In this document: positions 1-6,181 of the stretch, in pieces | Layout: the number at the start of each line of letters is the position of its first letter | How positions within the stretch are numbered: the stretch's first letter is position 1 | Assembly: GCA_009776905.1 (NCBI GenBank) | Contig: WRMX01000101.1 | Location: forward strand, 1-10,844 | Direction: 5' to 3' | Length of the DNA stretch: 10,844 nucleotides | Source of the DNA: Oscillospiraceae bacterium | GTDB lineage: Bacteria; Bacillota; Clostridia; Oscillospirales; Oscillospiraceae | Position numbers and translations under genes: made by a program | The notes under the pieces: model-generated | What the model was told of the DNA's origin: nothing | What the model saw: only the letters and a program-made list of their open reading frames with translations | Databases searched by the model: none

Positions 1-83
1 TGGGGAGAGGAAGAGCGACGTAGTGAGTGAGCTTTTGCACTTGTGCGGAAGCGAATGATACGTAGTCCGCGATGACGACTAAT

Positions 84-126
84 GAAGCAAAAATAAACGT
101 CTACCTCACCGGGCGTGAATTGTAAC
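84..126 (+). repeat. Left copy of the operon-flanking inverted element
   Basis: This 43-nt stretch recurs as its reverse complement at 10739-10780. Positions 95-121 match 10744-10770 at all 27 bases; the shared core includes CTACCTCACCGGGCGTGA. Outside the core the match continues with a few differences: GAAGC plus an A-rich run on one side and a TAAC end on the other. The core has a small TCAC/GTGA stem. The two copies face outward, away from the operon. It could be a dispersed genomic element, the edge of a mobile element, or a shared control sequence for the neighbouring transcription units. The function is unknown; only the repeat itself is seen. Confidence 0.85.
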
Positions 127-300
127 GCTGATTGAAGCATATTATTTACAGAGCGCATAATTTGCTATTGACATTGGAGTTGCTTTAACGTTTATCATGT
201 GTTGTAGCGAGTGTCGAGTCGCGCTGGCGCGACATGACCGAGCGAGTGATGATATCAAATTTGCATGTGTTGTAGTGCCATAGCGGCTCGCAACATCAAT
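127..300. other. Gene-free structured intergenic stretch
   Basis: I see no credible gene here. The stretch holds a perfect hairpin at 218-233 (GTCGCG-CTGG-CGCGAC) and a short direct repeat: CATGTGTTGTAG occurs at 196-207 and again at 264-275. GAGCGAGTG-like words are also common. It leads directly into the tandem array at 301. The mix of hairpin and duplicated words looks like degenerate dispersed-repeat DNA rather than coding sequence. Confidence 0.5.
168..198 (+). promoter_or_regulatory. Weak candidate promoter reading into the hairpin array
   Basis: A perfect -35 word TTGACA (168-173) is followed after 19 bp by TATCAT (193-198), which matches 5 of 6 positions of the -10 consensus. The spacer is longer than the 17 bp optimum. 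If real, it would transcribe the 196-526 hairpin and repeat region as a non-coding RNA. Only the motif match supports it. Confidence 0.2.
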
Positions 301-526
301 GATAAAAAAATGACTAAAATCAATGAAAAGAGGTCTGTGGTCATAATGACCACAAAGCTCAAACCCTTCCAACAGCGATATAAAATGACTGAAATCAATG
401 AAAAGAGGTCTGTGGTCATAATGACCACAAAGCTCAAACCCAGACAACAGTGATATAAAATGACTGAAGTCAATGAAAAGAGGTCTGTGGTCATAATGAA
501 CACAAACCTCAAACCCTTCCAACAGC
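301..526. repeat. Three-copy 75-nt tandem array with central palindromes
   Basis: There are three direct copies at 301-376, 377-451 and 452-526, with a period of 75 nt; copy 1 has one extra A near its start. Each copy carries a palindrome: TGTGGTCATAATGACCACA at 336-354 and 411-429, and a one-base variant at 486-504. The pairing extends to imperfect 15-nt arms that start GAGGTC and end in AGCTC (copies 1 and 2) or ACCTC (copy 3). In copy 3 the change restores pairing with GAGGT while another base breaks the inner stem. Because 75 is a multiple of three, reading frames stay open through the array on both strands. Those frames encode 25-residue repeats of low-complexity peptide and are most likely accidental. 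There are no spacers, so it is not a CRISPR. Confidence 0.9.
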
Positions 527-540
527 AGGGTTTCCGATGA

Positions 541-616
541 TAAAACTAATATAACGACGCGAGCGTTGCGTTTGTGCCGGCCTCATGCCGACACTCCCCA
601 TGGAAAAGCCAGGGGG
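541..616 (-). terminator. Candidate transcription end region after accA
   Basis: Just downstream of the accA stop, the minus strand can fold two hairpins. The first is at 596-616 (CCCCATGG against CCAGGGGG, one mismatch, 5-nt loop). The second is at 574-594 (GTGTCGGC against GCCGGCAC, one G-U pair, loop ATGAG). Neither is followed directly by a U-run. A weaker GC stem followed by TTATATTAGTTTT lies at about 541-565. A terminator is expected here because this is the last gene of the operon, but the form is not a textbook intrinsic terminator. Confidence 0.35.
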
Positions 617-637
617 TTTACGTCGCTTTTGCTAAAG

Positions 638-1411
638 TCAACCAATGCGCCGGAATCGCTCGTATCTGGCAGCTATCAGCTCATCGGGGGATAGATGCGA
701 AATAGTCTCGTACCATTTGGAGATCTCTCCTGCCAATTTTGTCTGCAGTTCGGAGGGGTCTTTGCCGTTTTCTTTAATAATCCGCTCGACGACGCCAAGG
801 GACATGGCGTCTTTTGCTGTAAGTTTCAAATATTTTGCAGCTTCGGGAGCCCTTTCGGCATCGCGCCATAATATGTTCGCGCAGCCTTCCGGCGAGATGA
901 CGGAATAGACCGCGTTTTCCAGCATCCATACTTCATCGGCTATTGCTAAAGCGAGAGCGCCTCCGCTGCCGCCTTCGCCGATCAATATAGAAAGTATCGG
1001 GGTTTTCAATGTCATCATTTCCGATAGATTTTCCGCGATTGCCTGGCCTTGCCCGCGTTCTTCGGCGCCGATGCCGCAGAACGCGCCTGCAGTATCAATT
1101 ATGCAGATTACAGGGCGGCGGAATTTTTCGGCTTGCTTCATCAGACGAAGCGACTTCCTGTAACCTTCGGGGTTTGGGGTGCCAAAGTTGCGCTTGATCC
1201 TGCTTTTTGTGTCGCGGCCTTTTTCCGTCGCCAATACTGTCATAGGAGTGTTTCCAAGATATGCCAAGCCTCCGATTATGGCGGGGTCGTCGGCAAAGCG
1301 CTTGTCTCCGTGGAGTTCGATGAAATCCGTGAAGAGGCCGTTTATGTAGTCTTGCCCGGTCATTCGGTCTTTTGACCGCGCGGCTATTACTCGTTCGTAT
1401 GCTGATGTCAT
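638..1411 (-). CDS. accA: Acetyl-CoA carboxylase carboxyltransferase, alpha subunit
   Basis: AccA pairs with AccD to move the carboxyl group from biotin on AccB to acetyl-CoA, giving malonyl-CoA in the cytoplasm. The 257-residue product shows the crotonase-fold signatures of the family: GRDTKSRIKRNFGTPNPEGY (about 65-84), LRLMKQAEKF (88-97), GIGAEERGQGQAIAENL (about 113-129) and the glycine loop GEGGSGGALAL (about 144-154). It lacks roughly 55-60 N-terminal residues found in the E. coli protein of about 319; many clostridial AccA proteins are short in the same way. The usual DTPGA motif reads DTAGA. The start has a strong GGAGGT ribosome site 9 nt upstream. It is the last gene of the operon, 109 bp after accD, and that gap is filled by repeats. 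Confidence 0.97.
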   Translation of the reverse strand: MTSAYERVIAARSKDRMTGQDYINGLFTDFIELHGDKRFADDPAIIGGLAYLGNTPMTVLATEKGRDTKSRIKRNFGTPNPEGYRKSLRLMKQAEKFRRPVICIIDTAGAFCGIGAEERGQGQAIAENLSEMMTLKTPILSILIGEGGSGGALALAIADEVWMLENAVYSVISPEGCANILWRDAERAPEAAKYLKLTAKDAMSLGVVERIIKENGKDPSELQTKLAGEISKWYETISHLSPDELIAARYERFRRIG

Positions 1412-1470
1412 TTTATGGTCACCTCCGGTGGGGATGTGTGATGGGGGTGCGGGGAAAAGTGCGGGGGGAA

Positions 1471-1521
1471 GGATTCTTCGCTTCGCTCAGATTGACAAGG
1501 GAAGGCTTCGCCCAGAATGAC
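1471..1521 (-). repeat. Paired short repeat in the accD-accA gap
   Basis: Read on the minus strand, GTCATTCTGGGCGAAGCC (1504-1521) is followed by a second, longer copy at 1471-1496 that starts GTCAATCTGAGCGAAGCG and continues GAAGAATCC. From general knowledge, GTCATTCTGAGCGAAGC-type words are common dispersed intergenic repeats in many bacterial genomes. The first copy begins on the last base of the accD TAG stop codon. The rest of the gap (1412-1470) is G-rich on the plus strand and shows nothing else beyond the accA ribosome site. Confidence 0.7.
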
Positions 1522-2408
1522 TAGGATTGGGATGGGGAAGGCAAGGTTGTGTTTTTGGGCGGTGAGTGCATTTTCAGGAGTTGTGATATGATTTGCCGCT
1601 GGTCCTTGCGCTCCACTATCATATCCAGAAACCCATGCTCCAGCATGACCTCGGCTTTTTGGAATCCCGCCGGGAGCTTCTTGCGCACCGTTTGCTCAAC
1701 GACGCGAGCTCCGGCAAAGCCGATTATTGCGCCGGGCTCCGCTATCAATATGTCGCCCTGCATCGCGAAGCTCGCCGTGACCCCGCCTGTCGTAGGATCT
1801 GTCAGGAGAGTGATGTAGAGATTGCCCGCGTCGCTGTGGCGTTTGGCGGCGCCGCTTGTTTTTGCCATCTGCATGAGGGATATTATGCCTTCTTGCATCC
1901 TGGCGCCGCCGGAGACTGTGCAGCCTATTAAAGGCATCGCGTTTTCTGTGGCATATTCAAAGAGCAAGGTGATTTTTTCACCGACTGCGGCGCCCATGCT
2001 TCCCATCATAAAATATGGTTCCATGACGAATAATGCGCATTTTTCATTTGCAATCGATGCTGTGCCGCATATGACCGCTTCGGATTCCCGGGCGGTTTTT
2101 CTCATCTGTTCCAGTTTTTCGGGGTATCCCGGGAATGATATTGGGTTTTTGCTTTCGATGTCTGCATATAGCTCATTAAAACTGCGCTCGTCCGTGAGGT
2201 AGCTAATCCGCTGCCTTGCGGTCAGGCGGAAGCAATGGCCGCATTTGCAGACGTAAAGCGTTTCCCACAGTTCGCTGATGGGGTTTGCGGTTCCGCAGTT
2301 TGGGCATGTTTGTGCCATCTCAATGTCGCTTTCAACGCGTTTTGAGGGCGGTCGCCCGCCTTTTTCGAGTTCGTTTTTCGGTTTTCTGAATATTGCGTTA
2401 AATGCCAT
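1521..2408 (-). CDS. accD: Acetyl-CoA carboxylase carboxyltransferase, beta subunit
   Basis: AccD forms the carboxyltransferase with AccA and supplies the zinc ribbon and half of the acetyl-CoA site. I chose the ATG at 2408 (295 residues, MAFNAIFRKP) because the family starts near such a segment and GAGGTG lies 7 nt upstream; the frame stays open to 2462, but that part lies inside accC. The zinc ribbon has C35 and C38 (CPNC), then VCKCGHC with C54, C56 and C59. The usual form is VCPKCGHH, so one residue is missing between the second pair and an extra Cys is present. The body keeps the carboxyltransferase core with SGGARMQEGIISLMQMAKTS and LTDPTTGGVTASFAMQGD. It overlaps accC by 11 bp, which suggests translational coupling. 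The C-terminus ends at a repeat that touches the TAG stop. Confidence 0.96.
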   Translation of the reverse strand: MAFNAIFRKPKNELEKGGRPPSKRVESDIEMAQTCPNCGTANPISELWETLYVCKCGHCFRLTARQRISYLTDERSFNELYADIESKNPISFPGYPEKLEQMRKTARESEAVICGTASIANEKCALFVMEPYFMMGSMGAAVGEKITLLFEYATENAMPLIGCTVSGGARMQEGIISLMQMAKTSGAAKRHSDAGNLYITLLTDPTTGGVTASFAMQGDILIAEPGAIIGFAGARVVEQTVRKKLPAGFQKAEVMLEHGFLDMIVERKDQRQIISQLLKMHSPPKNTTLPSPSQS

Positions 2409-3717
2409 TGTCTTGCACCTCACAGAAGTTTGTGTAGTATTCACCGGTGCGGAATCTTTCATCGGAGATTATGCTTATTTGCTCGTCGATATTATTCGGC
2501 ACGCCATCGATCACGAGCTCGCAAAGCGCGGCGCGCATCTTTCGTATCGCCTCTTCTCGCGTCGCCGCATGGACAATGAGCTTGCCGAGCAATGAATCAT
2601 AATAAGGCGGAATCGCATAACCCGTCCACAACGCGCTGTCGAACCTGACCTGCGGACCGCCCGGCACATGCAGAAACTCAACGGTGCCGACGGAGGAAGC
2701 ATTGATCCTGCATTCGATCGAATGCCCGGATGATGCGACGCTGTCCTGCTCGAAATCGAGCGGGACGCCTGCTGCAATGCGTATCTGCCATTTAACGAGA
2801 TCGATGCCCGTCACTTGCTCTGTCACCGCGTGCTCGACCTGCAGCCTGACATTCATCTCCATAAAGTAGAAATCTCCGTTTGCATCAAGCAGAAACTCAA
2901 TAGTTCCTGCGTTTACATAGCCGACTGCCTTTGCCGCGGCTTTCGCGGCACTGAACAGTTTTTCGCGCAAATCATCGTCCACAGCAGGGGAGGGAGACTC
3001 TTCCGACAGCTTTTGGTTGTTCCGCTGTATCGAACACTCGCGCTCCATCAGGCACACCGTGTTGCCAAATTCATCCGCCAGTATTTGCACTTCTATATGT
3101 TTGGCGGGGTATATCATTTTCTCGAGATACAACGCGCCGTCGCCGAATGCTTCGCTTGCTTCGCGGCTTGCTATTTTGAATGCGTTATGAAATTCATCGG
3201 CCGCGTTTACCTGCCTGATGCCCCGTCCGCCGCCGCCGGCGCGCGCTTTTATCATAAGCGGGAAACCGAGTTTTTCCGCTGTTTCTGCGGCAATGGCCGG
3301 GTCGGCGATGGTGGCGCTGCCCGGGATTGTCGGCACTCCGGCATCATGCATGATGCTTCTTGCCGTGTCTTTGTCGCCGAGTTTGGCTATAATCGCGGAC
3401 GGCGGCCCGATGAAAGATATGCCGTGTTTTTCACATAAGTCCGCGAGCTTGGCGCTTTCGGACAGAAAGCCATATCCCGGATGGATCGCTTGCGCGCCGG
3501 AAGCGAGCGCCGCGCTGATGATACGTTCGGCATTCAAGTAGCTGTCGGCGGGCGTCGCGTTGCCGATGCAGATGCATTCGTCCGCAAGGGCTGTGTGCAT
3601 GGAGTCTTTGTCTGCCTCGGAATATACGGAGACAGTGGATATTCCCATCTCTTTGCACGAGCGGATGATTCTTATGGCTATTTCGCCCCTGTTGGCGACC
3701 AGGATTTTTGAAAACAT
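2398..3717 (-). CDS. accC: Biotin carboxylase subunit of acetyl-CoA carboxylase
   Basis: AccC uses ATP and bicarbonate to carboxylate biotin on AccB. The 439-residue ATP-grasp enzyme begins MFSKILVANRGEIAIRIIRS, as the family does, with GAGG about 6 nt upstream of the ATG. Visible features are HPGYGFLSE (79-87), the lysine and glycine loop IKARAGGGGRGIR (156-168), ECSIQRNNQKLSEESPSP (227-244), MEMNVRLQVEH (286-296) and IECRIN with R337. Active-site residues matching E. coli E288, N290, R292, E296 and R338 are present as E287, N289, R291, E295 and R337. Oddities: the loop after RINA, normally near EDP..F.PSPG, is cut to SSVG, about 8 residues shorter. QRRNQK reads QRNNQK and EHPVTE reads EHAVTE. 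The frame is intact, so it is probably functional. A 209-bp repeat-filled gap separates it from fabZ. Confidence 0.97.
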   Translation of the reverse strand: MFSKILVANRGEIAIRIIRSCKEMGISTVSVYSEADKDSMHTALADECICIGNATPADSYLNAERIISAALASGAQAIHPGYGFLSESAKLADLCEKHGISFIGPPSAIIAKLGDKDTARSIMHDAGVPTIPGSATIADPAIAAETAEKLGFPLMIKARAGGGGRGIRQVNAADEFHNAFKIASREASEAFGDGALYLEKMIYPAKHIEVQILADEFGNTVCLMERECSIQRNNQKLSEESPSPAVDDDLREKLFSAAKAAAKAVGYVNAGTIEFLLDANGDFYFMEMNVRLQVEHAVTEQVTGIDLVKWQIRIAAGVPLDFEQDSVASSGHSIECRINASSVGTVEFLHVPGGPQVRFDSALWTGYAIPPYYDSLLGKLIVHAATREEAIRKMRAALCELVIDGVPNNIDEQISIISDERFRTGEYYTNFCEVQDNGI

Positions 3718-3740
3718 GATGAACCTCGCTTACATGGGCC

Positions 3741-3936
3741 GCCCGCACAACAACGTGGGCAGCGGGCGTATTGCGCGGCCGTGGGTTTTGCGGTCGATCA
3801 GCGGATGAATGTGAAATGCCGCATTATGCGGGCGGCAGGATGCCACCCCTACAAGATGTCGTTGAACTCATAGAAACAACCTTTGCTAGCAGGATCGTGT
3901 ATTACGCGTCCGTAGGTTCGCATCGATCAGTGAATG
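3741..3936. repeat. Composite repeat block between fabZ and accC
   Basis: This gap is full of short palindromes and diverged copies. GCCCGC and GCGGGC pair at 3741-3767. CCGCATTATGCGG is a perfect palindrome at 3819-3831. Two diverged direct copies lie at 3768-3811 and 3899-3936; they share GTATT.CGCG.CCGT, then GGTT, then TCGATCAG and GAATG, with small gaps. The second copy covers the last codons and TGA stop of fabZ. A related word, ACGCGTCCGT, also occurs at the 3' end of fabF near 4939-4948. The block looks like stacked REP-type elements. No open frame or promoter of note is visible in it. Confidence 0.65.
3829..3855 (-). repeat. REP-like hairpin, copy in the fabZ-accC gap
   Basis: GGCGGCA-GGA-TGCCACC (3831-3847) forms a 7-bp stem with a 3-nt loop and one G-U pair, followed by CCCTACA. 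The same 7-3-7 layout with the same flank recurs at 9178-9200 after fabH. On the minus strand it reads TTGTAGGGGTGGCATCCTGC, a word type I recognise as a frequent dispersed repeat in clostridial genomes (from general knowledge, not a search). Confidence 0.75.
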
Positions 3937-4340
3937 ATCGCAAAGGAGAACTCCGCTTTTACGCACAACCTGCCGTCTACGCTCGCTTGCCCCGTGGCAA
4001 AATAGAATGGCGGCCTCGTCTTTGTGATGACGCATTCTGTCTCAATCGTATCGCCGGGCTTAGCGGGCGATTTGAAGCGCGCGGAAGTGATGCCCGTGAA
4101 ATATGGGACCGCATCGGCGGCCATTTCCGCGCTGAGCAGGACGCATGCGGATTGCGCGAGGATTTCGCAAAGGATCACGCCCGGGACGACGGGATTGCCC
4201 GGAAAATGGCCATCGAGAAACCACTCGTCGCCTCGGACGGTGTATTTCCCCCTTGCGGTCTCGCCGTCCGCGGCGGCCTCGTCGATCAGCAGCATCGCGC
4301 CTCTGTGCGGCAATATTGCCATTATTTCGTCTCTGTTCAT
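3927..4340 (-). CDS. fabZ: 3-hydroxyacyl-ACP dehydratase
   Basis: FabZ removes water from 3-hydroxyacyl-ACP to give trans-2-enoyl-ACP, step three of each elongation cycle. The 137-residue hot-dog-fold protein carries PHRGAMLLID (11-20), the catalytic histidine in DGHFPGNPVVPGV (H45) and the catalytic glutamate in CEILAQSA (E59). Its length is normal for FabZ (about 140). It starts in a 4-bp ATGA overlap with accB and has only a weak ribosome site of its own, so translation is probably coupled to accB. Since no FabM or FabN is seen, this enzyme may be part of the route to unsaturated acids, but that is a guess. Confidence 0.96.
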   Translation of the reverse strand: MNRDEIMAILPHRGAMLLIDEAAADGETARGKYTVRGDEWFLDGHFPGNPVVPGVILCEILAQSACVLLSAEMAADAVPYFTGITSARFKSPAKPGDTIETECVITKTRPPFYFATGQASVDGRLCVKAEFSFAIIH

Positions 4341-4888
4341 AATTGTGCGCCTATCCGGAACAGCGGCTGCCCATATTCGACGACCTGTTTATTTTCGACG
4401 AATATTTCCGTGATGACGCCGTCGCGCTCCGCTGTTATCTCGTTCATTATTTTCATCGCCTCGATGATGCACAATATGTCGCCGACGTTGACGTTGTCGC
4501 CGAGGGAAACGTAGGCTGCGTCGTCTGCGCTTGGCGCGGCGTAGAACAGGCCCACCATCGGCGATTTGACCGTATAAGCGTTTGCGGGCGCGGCGTCCTC
4601 GCGGGGGTCGCTGAGCTGCTCGTGTGCTTGCGCGGGAGTCGCGCCGCTCGATCCGGCTGCTGTGCCGGCTGTTGTGCCGGGTGCGGTGCCTGTCGCTGTT
4701 GCGGCTGTGCCGGGTGCTGTAACGGCTGCGCCGGTTGATGCTGTGCCGCTGCCGTATGCGGTTCGTGCTTGCTCATGGCGCGTGGAGCGTTTCAATTTGA
4801 TGATTTCGTCGCCGTTTTGGTATTCCAGCGAGGTGAGTCCCATGTCCTGCATAAGCGCGGCGAGTTCCTTGATATCATTACGGTCCAT
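4337..4888 (-). CDS. accB: Biotin carboxyl carrier protein of acetyl-CoA carboxylase
   Basis: AccB carries the biotin that shuttles carboxylate from AccC to AccA/AccD. The 183-residue protein has the short N-terminal helix segment (MDRNDIKELAALMQDMGL), a flexible linker at about 44-85 and a C-terminal biotinyl domain from about 105. The biotin lysine is K146 in EAMKIMNEI. The linker is almost only Ala, Gly, Thr and Ser, with recurring GTA/GTAP units; it has fewer prolines than many AccB linkers. The DNA of that part is a degenerate array of GCNGGN-like codons, which may vary in length between strains. The start at 4888 has AAGGAG 8-9 nt upstream. It lies 48 bp after fabF and overlaps fabZ by 4 bp. 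Confidence 0.96.
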   Translation of the reverse strand: MDRNDIKELAALMQDMGLTSLEYQNGDEIIKLKRSTRHEQARTAYGSGTASTGAAVTAPGTAATATGTAPGTTAGTAAGSSGATPAQAHEQLSDPREDAAPANAYTVKSPMVGLFYAAPSADDAAYVSLGDNVNVGDILCIIEAMKIMNEITAERDGVITEIFVENKQVVEYGQPLFRIGAQL

Positions 4889-4936
4889 TTGTATCGTCTC
4901 CTTATTAGTTAAATGCCATGCCCATATGGGCGCGCG

Positions 4937-6181
4937 TCACGCGTCCGTGAGTTCCACAATTGCCTGTTTAAACGCCAGGCAGGCATTGTGCCCGCCGAAA
5001 CCGAGCGAAACCGACATCGCGAGCTCGGGCGTTGCCTTTCGCGCGGCAAGTGGCGTGAAGTCCAGGTCGCATTCCGGGTCCGGCTCATGGAGGCCAGCCG
5101 TCGGAGGAATGAGATTGTCGCGAAGGGCCAATATGGAGATGATCGCCTCGACCGCGCCCGCAGCGCCGAGCATATGCCCGGTCATCGATTTCGTCGAACT
5201 GATGATAATCCTGCCTGTGCTCTCTCCGAACGCCCGTTTTATTGCCCGCGTCTCCGCGACGTCGTTGAGGGGGGTGCCGGTGCCATGCGCGTTGAGATAT
5301 ATTATCCCGGCCGGGCTGCCGGCTTCTGCGAATGCGTCCGATATCGCCCGTCCGGAAGATATGCCATCGGGCGACGGCGCCGTTATGTGATGAGCGTCGC
5401 ATGTGGCGCCATATCCGGCGACCTGCGCGTATATTCTTGCGCCCCTGGCGGTCGCATGTTCCAATGATTCCAGAACAAGCGCGCCCGCGCCTTCGCCTAT
5501 GACGAACCCCGCGCGCCGCTTGTCAAACGGGAGGCTGGCTGCATCGGGGTCGCTCGCGTTGCTCAAAGCGGTCATGTTTGCGAAGCCGGCGACGCCCATC
5601 GGCGTGATGGCAGCCTCGCTTCCGCCGGCAATTGCCGCGTCGGCGTAGCCATGCTTGATGGCCCTGTACGCTTGACCAATCGCATCAGTGCCCGTGGCGC
5701 AGGCTGTTACGACCGGAATGCAGGAGCCATTCGCGCCAAAACGAATGGCGATATTCCCCGCAGCGAGGTTTCCAATCATCATGGGAATGAAGAGCGGGGA
5801 GACCTTGCGCGGACCGCCGTCGATTAGTTTACTGTGTTCTTTCTCAAACGTGACGATGCCGCCGATTCCCGAACCAAAGCATACCATGAAGCGGTCGGGC
5901 GAAACCGCGCCGAGGATGTTGCTGTCGCGCACCGCCTGTTCTGCAGCCGCTATGCCATATTGCGAGTATAAATCGAGCCGCCGAAGGTCAGATTTGTCAA
6001 AATAATCAAGAGGGTCGAAGCCCTCCGCTTCCGCCGCGAGAGACGCCCTGTAGCCGGAGCAGTCGAATCTCGTGATGGGGGCTATGCCATGGCGGCCGGC
6101 TGCGATATTCTCCCACATTGAATCTATGCGGCTTCCGACCGGCGTCACCGCGCCCATGCCTGTTACGACAACAGCGTTCAT
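4937..6181 (-). CDS. fabF: 3-oxoacyl-ACP synthase II (elongating condensing enzyme)
   Basis: FabF condenses malonyl-ACP with acyl-ACP to lengthen the chain by two carbons. The start at 6181 (MNAVVVTGMGAVTPVG, 414 residues) fits the family length of about 413 and has GGAGGT 8 nt upstream; the frame runs further upstream into fabG but that part is not family-like. The Cys-His-His triad is visible: C161 in VVTACATGTD, H299 in NAHGTGTPLND and H336 in SMTGHMLGAAGA, with K331 just before it. GEGAGALVLE and the C-terminal SLGFGGHNACLAF are also present. It overlaps fabG by 4 bp (ATGA). Confidence 0.97.
   Translation of the reverse strand: MNAVVVTGMGAVTPVGSRIDSMWENIAAGRHGIAPITRFDCSGYRASLAAEAEGFDPLDYFDKSDLRRLDLYSQYGIAAAEQAVRDSNILGAVSPDRFMVCFGSGIGGIVTFEKEHSKLIDGGPRKVSPLFIPMMIGNLAAGNIAIRFGANGSCIPVVTACATGTDAIGQAYRAIKHGYADAAIAGGSEAAITPMGVAGFANMTALSNASDPDAASLPFDKRRAGFVIGEGAGALVLESLEHATARGARIYAQVAGYGATCDAHHITAPSPDGISSGRAISDAFAEAGSPAGIIYLNAHGTGTPLNDVAETRAIKRAFGESTGRIIISSTKSMTGHMLGAAGAVEAIISILALRDNLIPPTAGLHEPDPECDLDFTPLAARKATPELAMSVSLGFGGHNACLAFKQAIVELTDA

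Noticed and set aside
142..522. Minus-strand open frame of 126 codons with three 25-residue repeats, plus similar frames on both strands over the same array
   Set aside because: The 75-nt period keeps every frame open if one unit is open. There is no good ribosome site, the peptide has no recognised domain, and the palindrome explains the similar peptides on both strands.
301..526. CRISPR array
   Set aside because: The units are contiguous 75-nt copies with no unique spacers, and no cas gene is in the window.
1521..2462. AccD starting at 2462 (313 residues)
   Set aside because: The extra 18 residues overlap accC and are not family-like; the ATG at 2408 has GAGGTG 7 nt upstream.
4901..4912. 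Second operator half-site (TTAACTAAT-like) before accB
   Set aside because: On the minus strand TTTAACTAATAAGG resembles one arm of the fab operator, but there is no matching second arm and no promoter boxes; it is probably chance.
4920..4931. GCCCATATGGGC palindrome just after fabF
   Set aside because: A 12-bp palindrome without repeats elsewhere or promoter context is too short to support a function.
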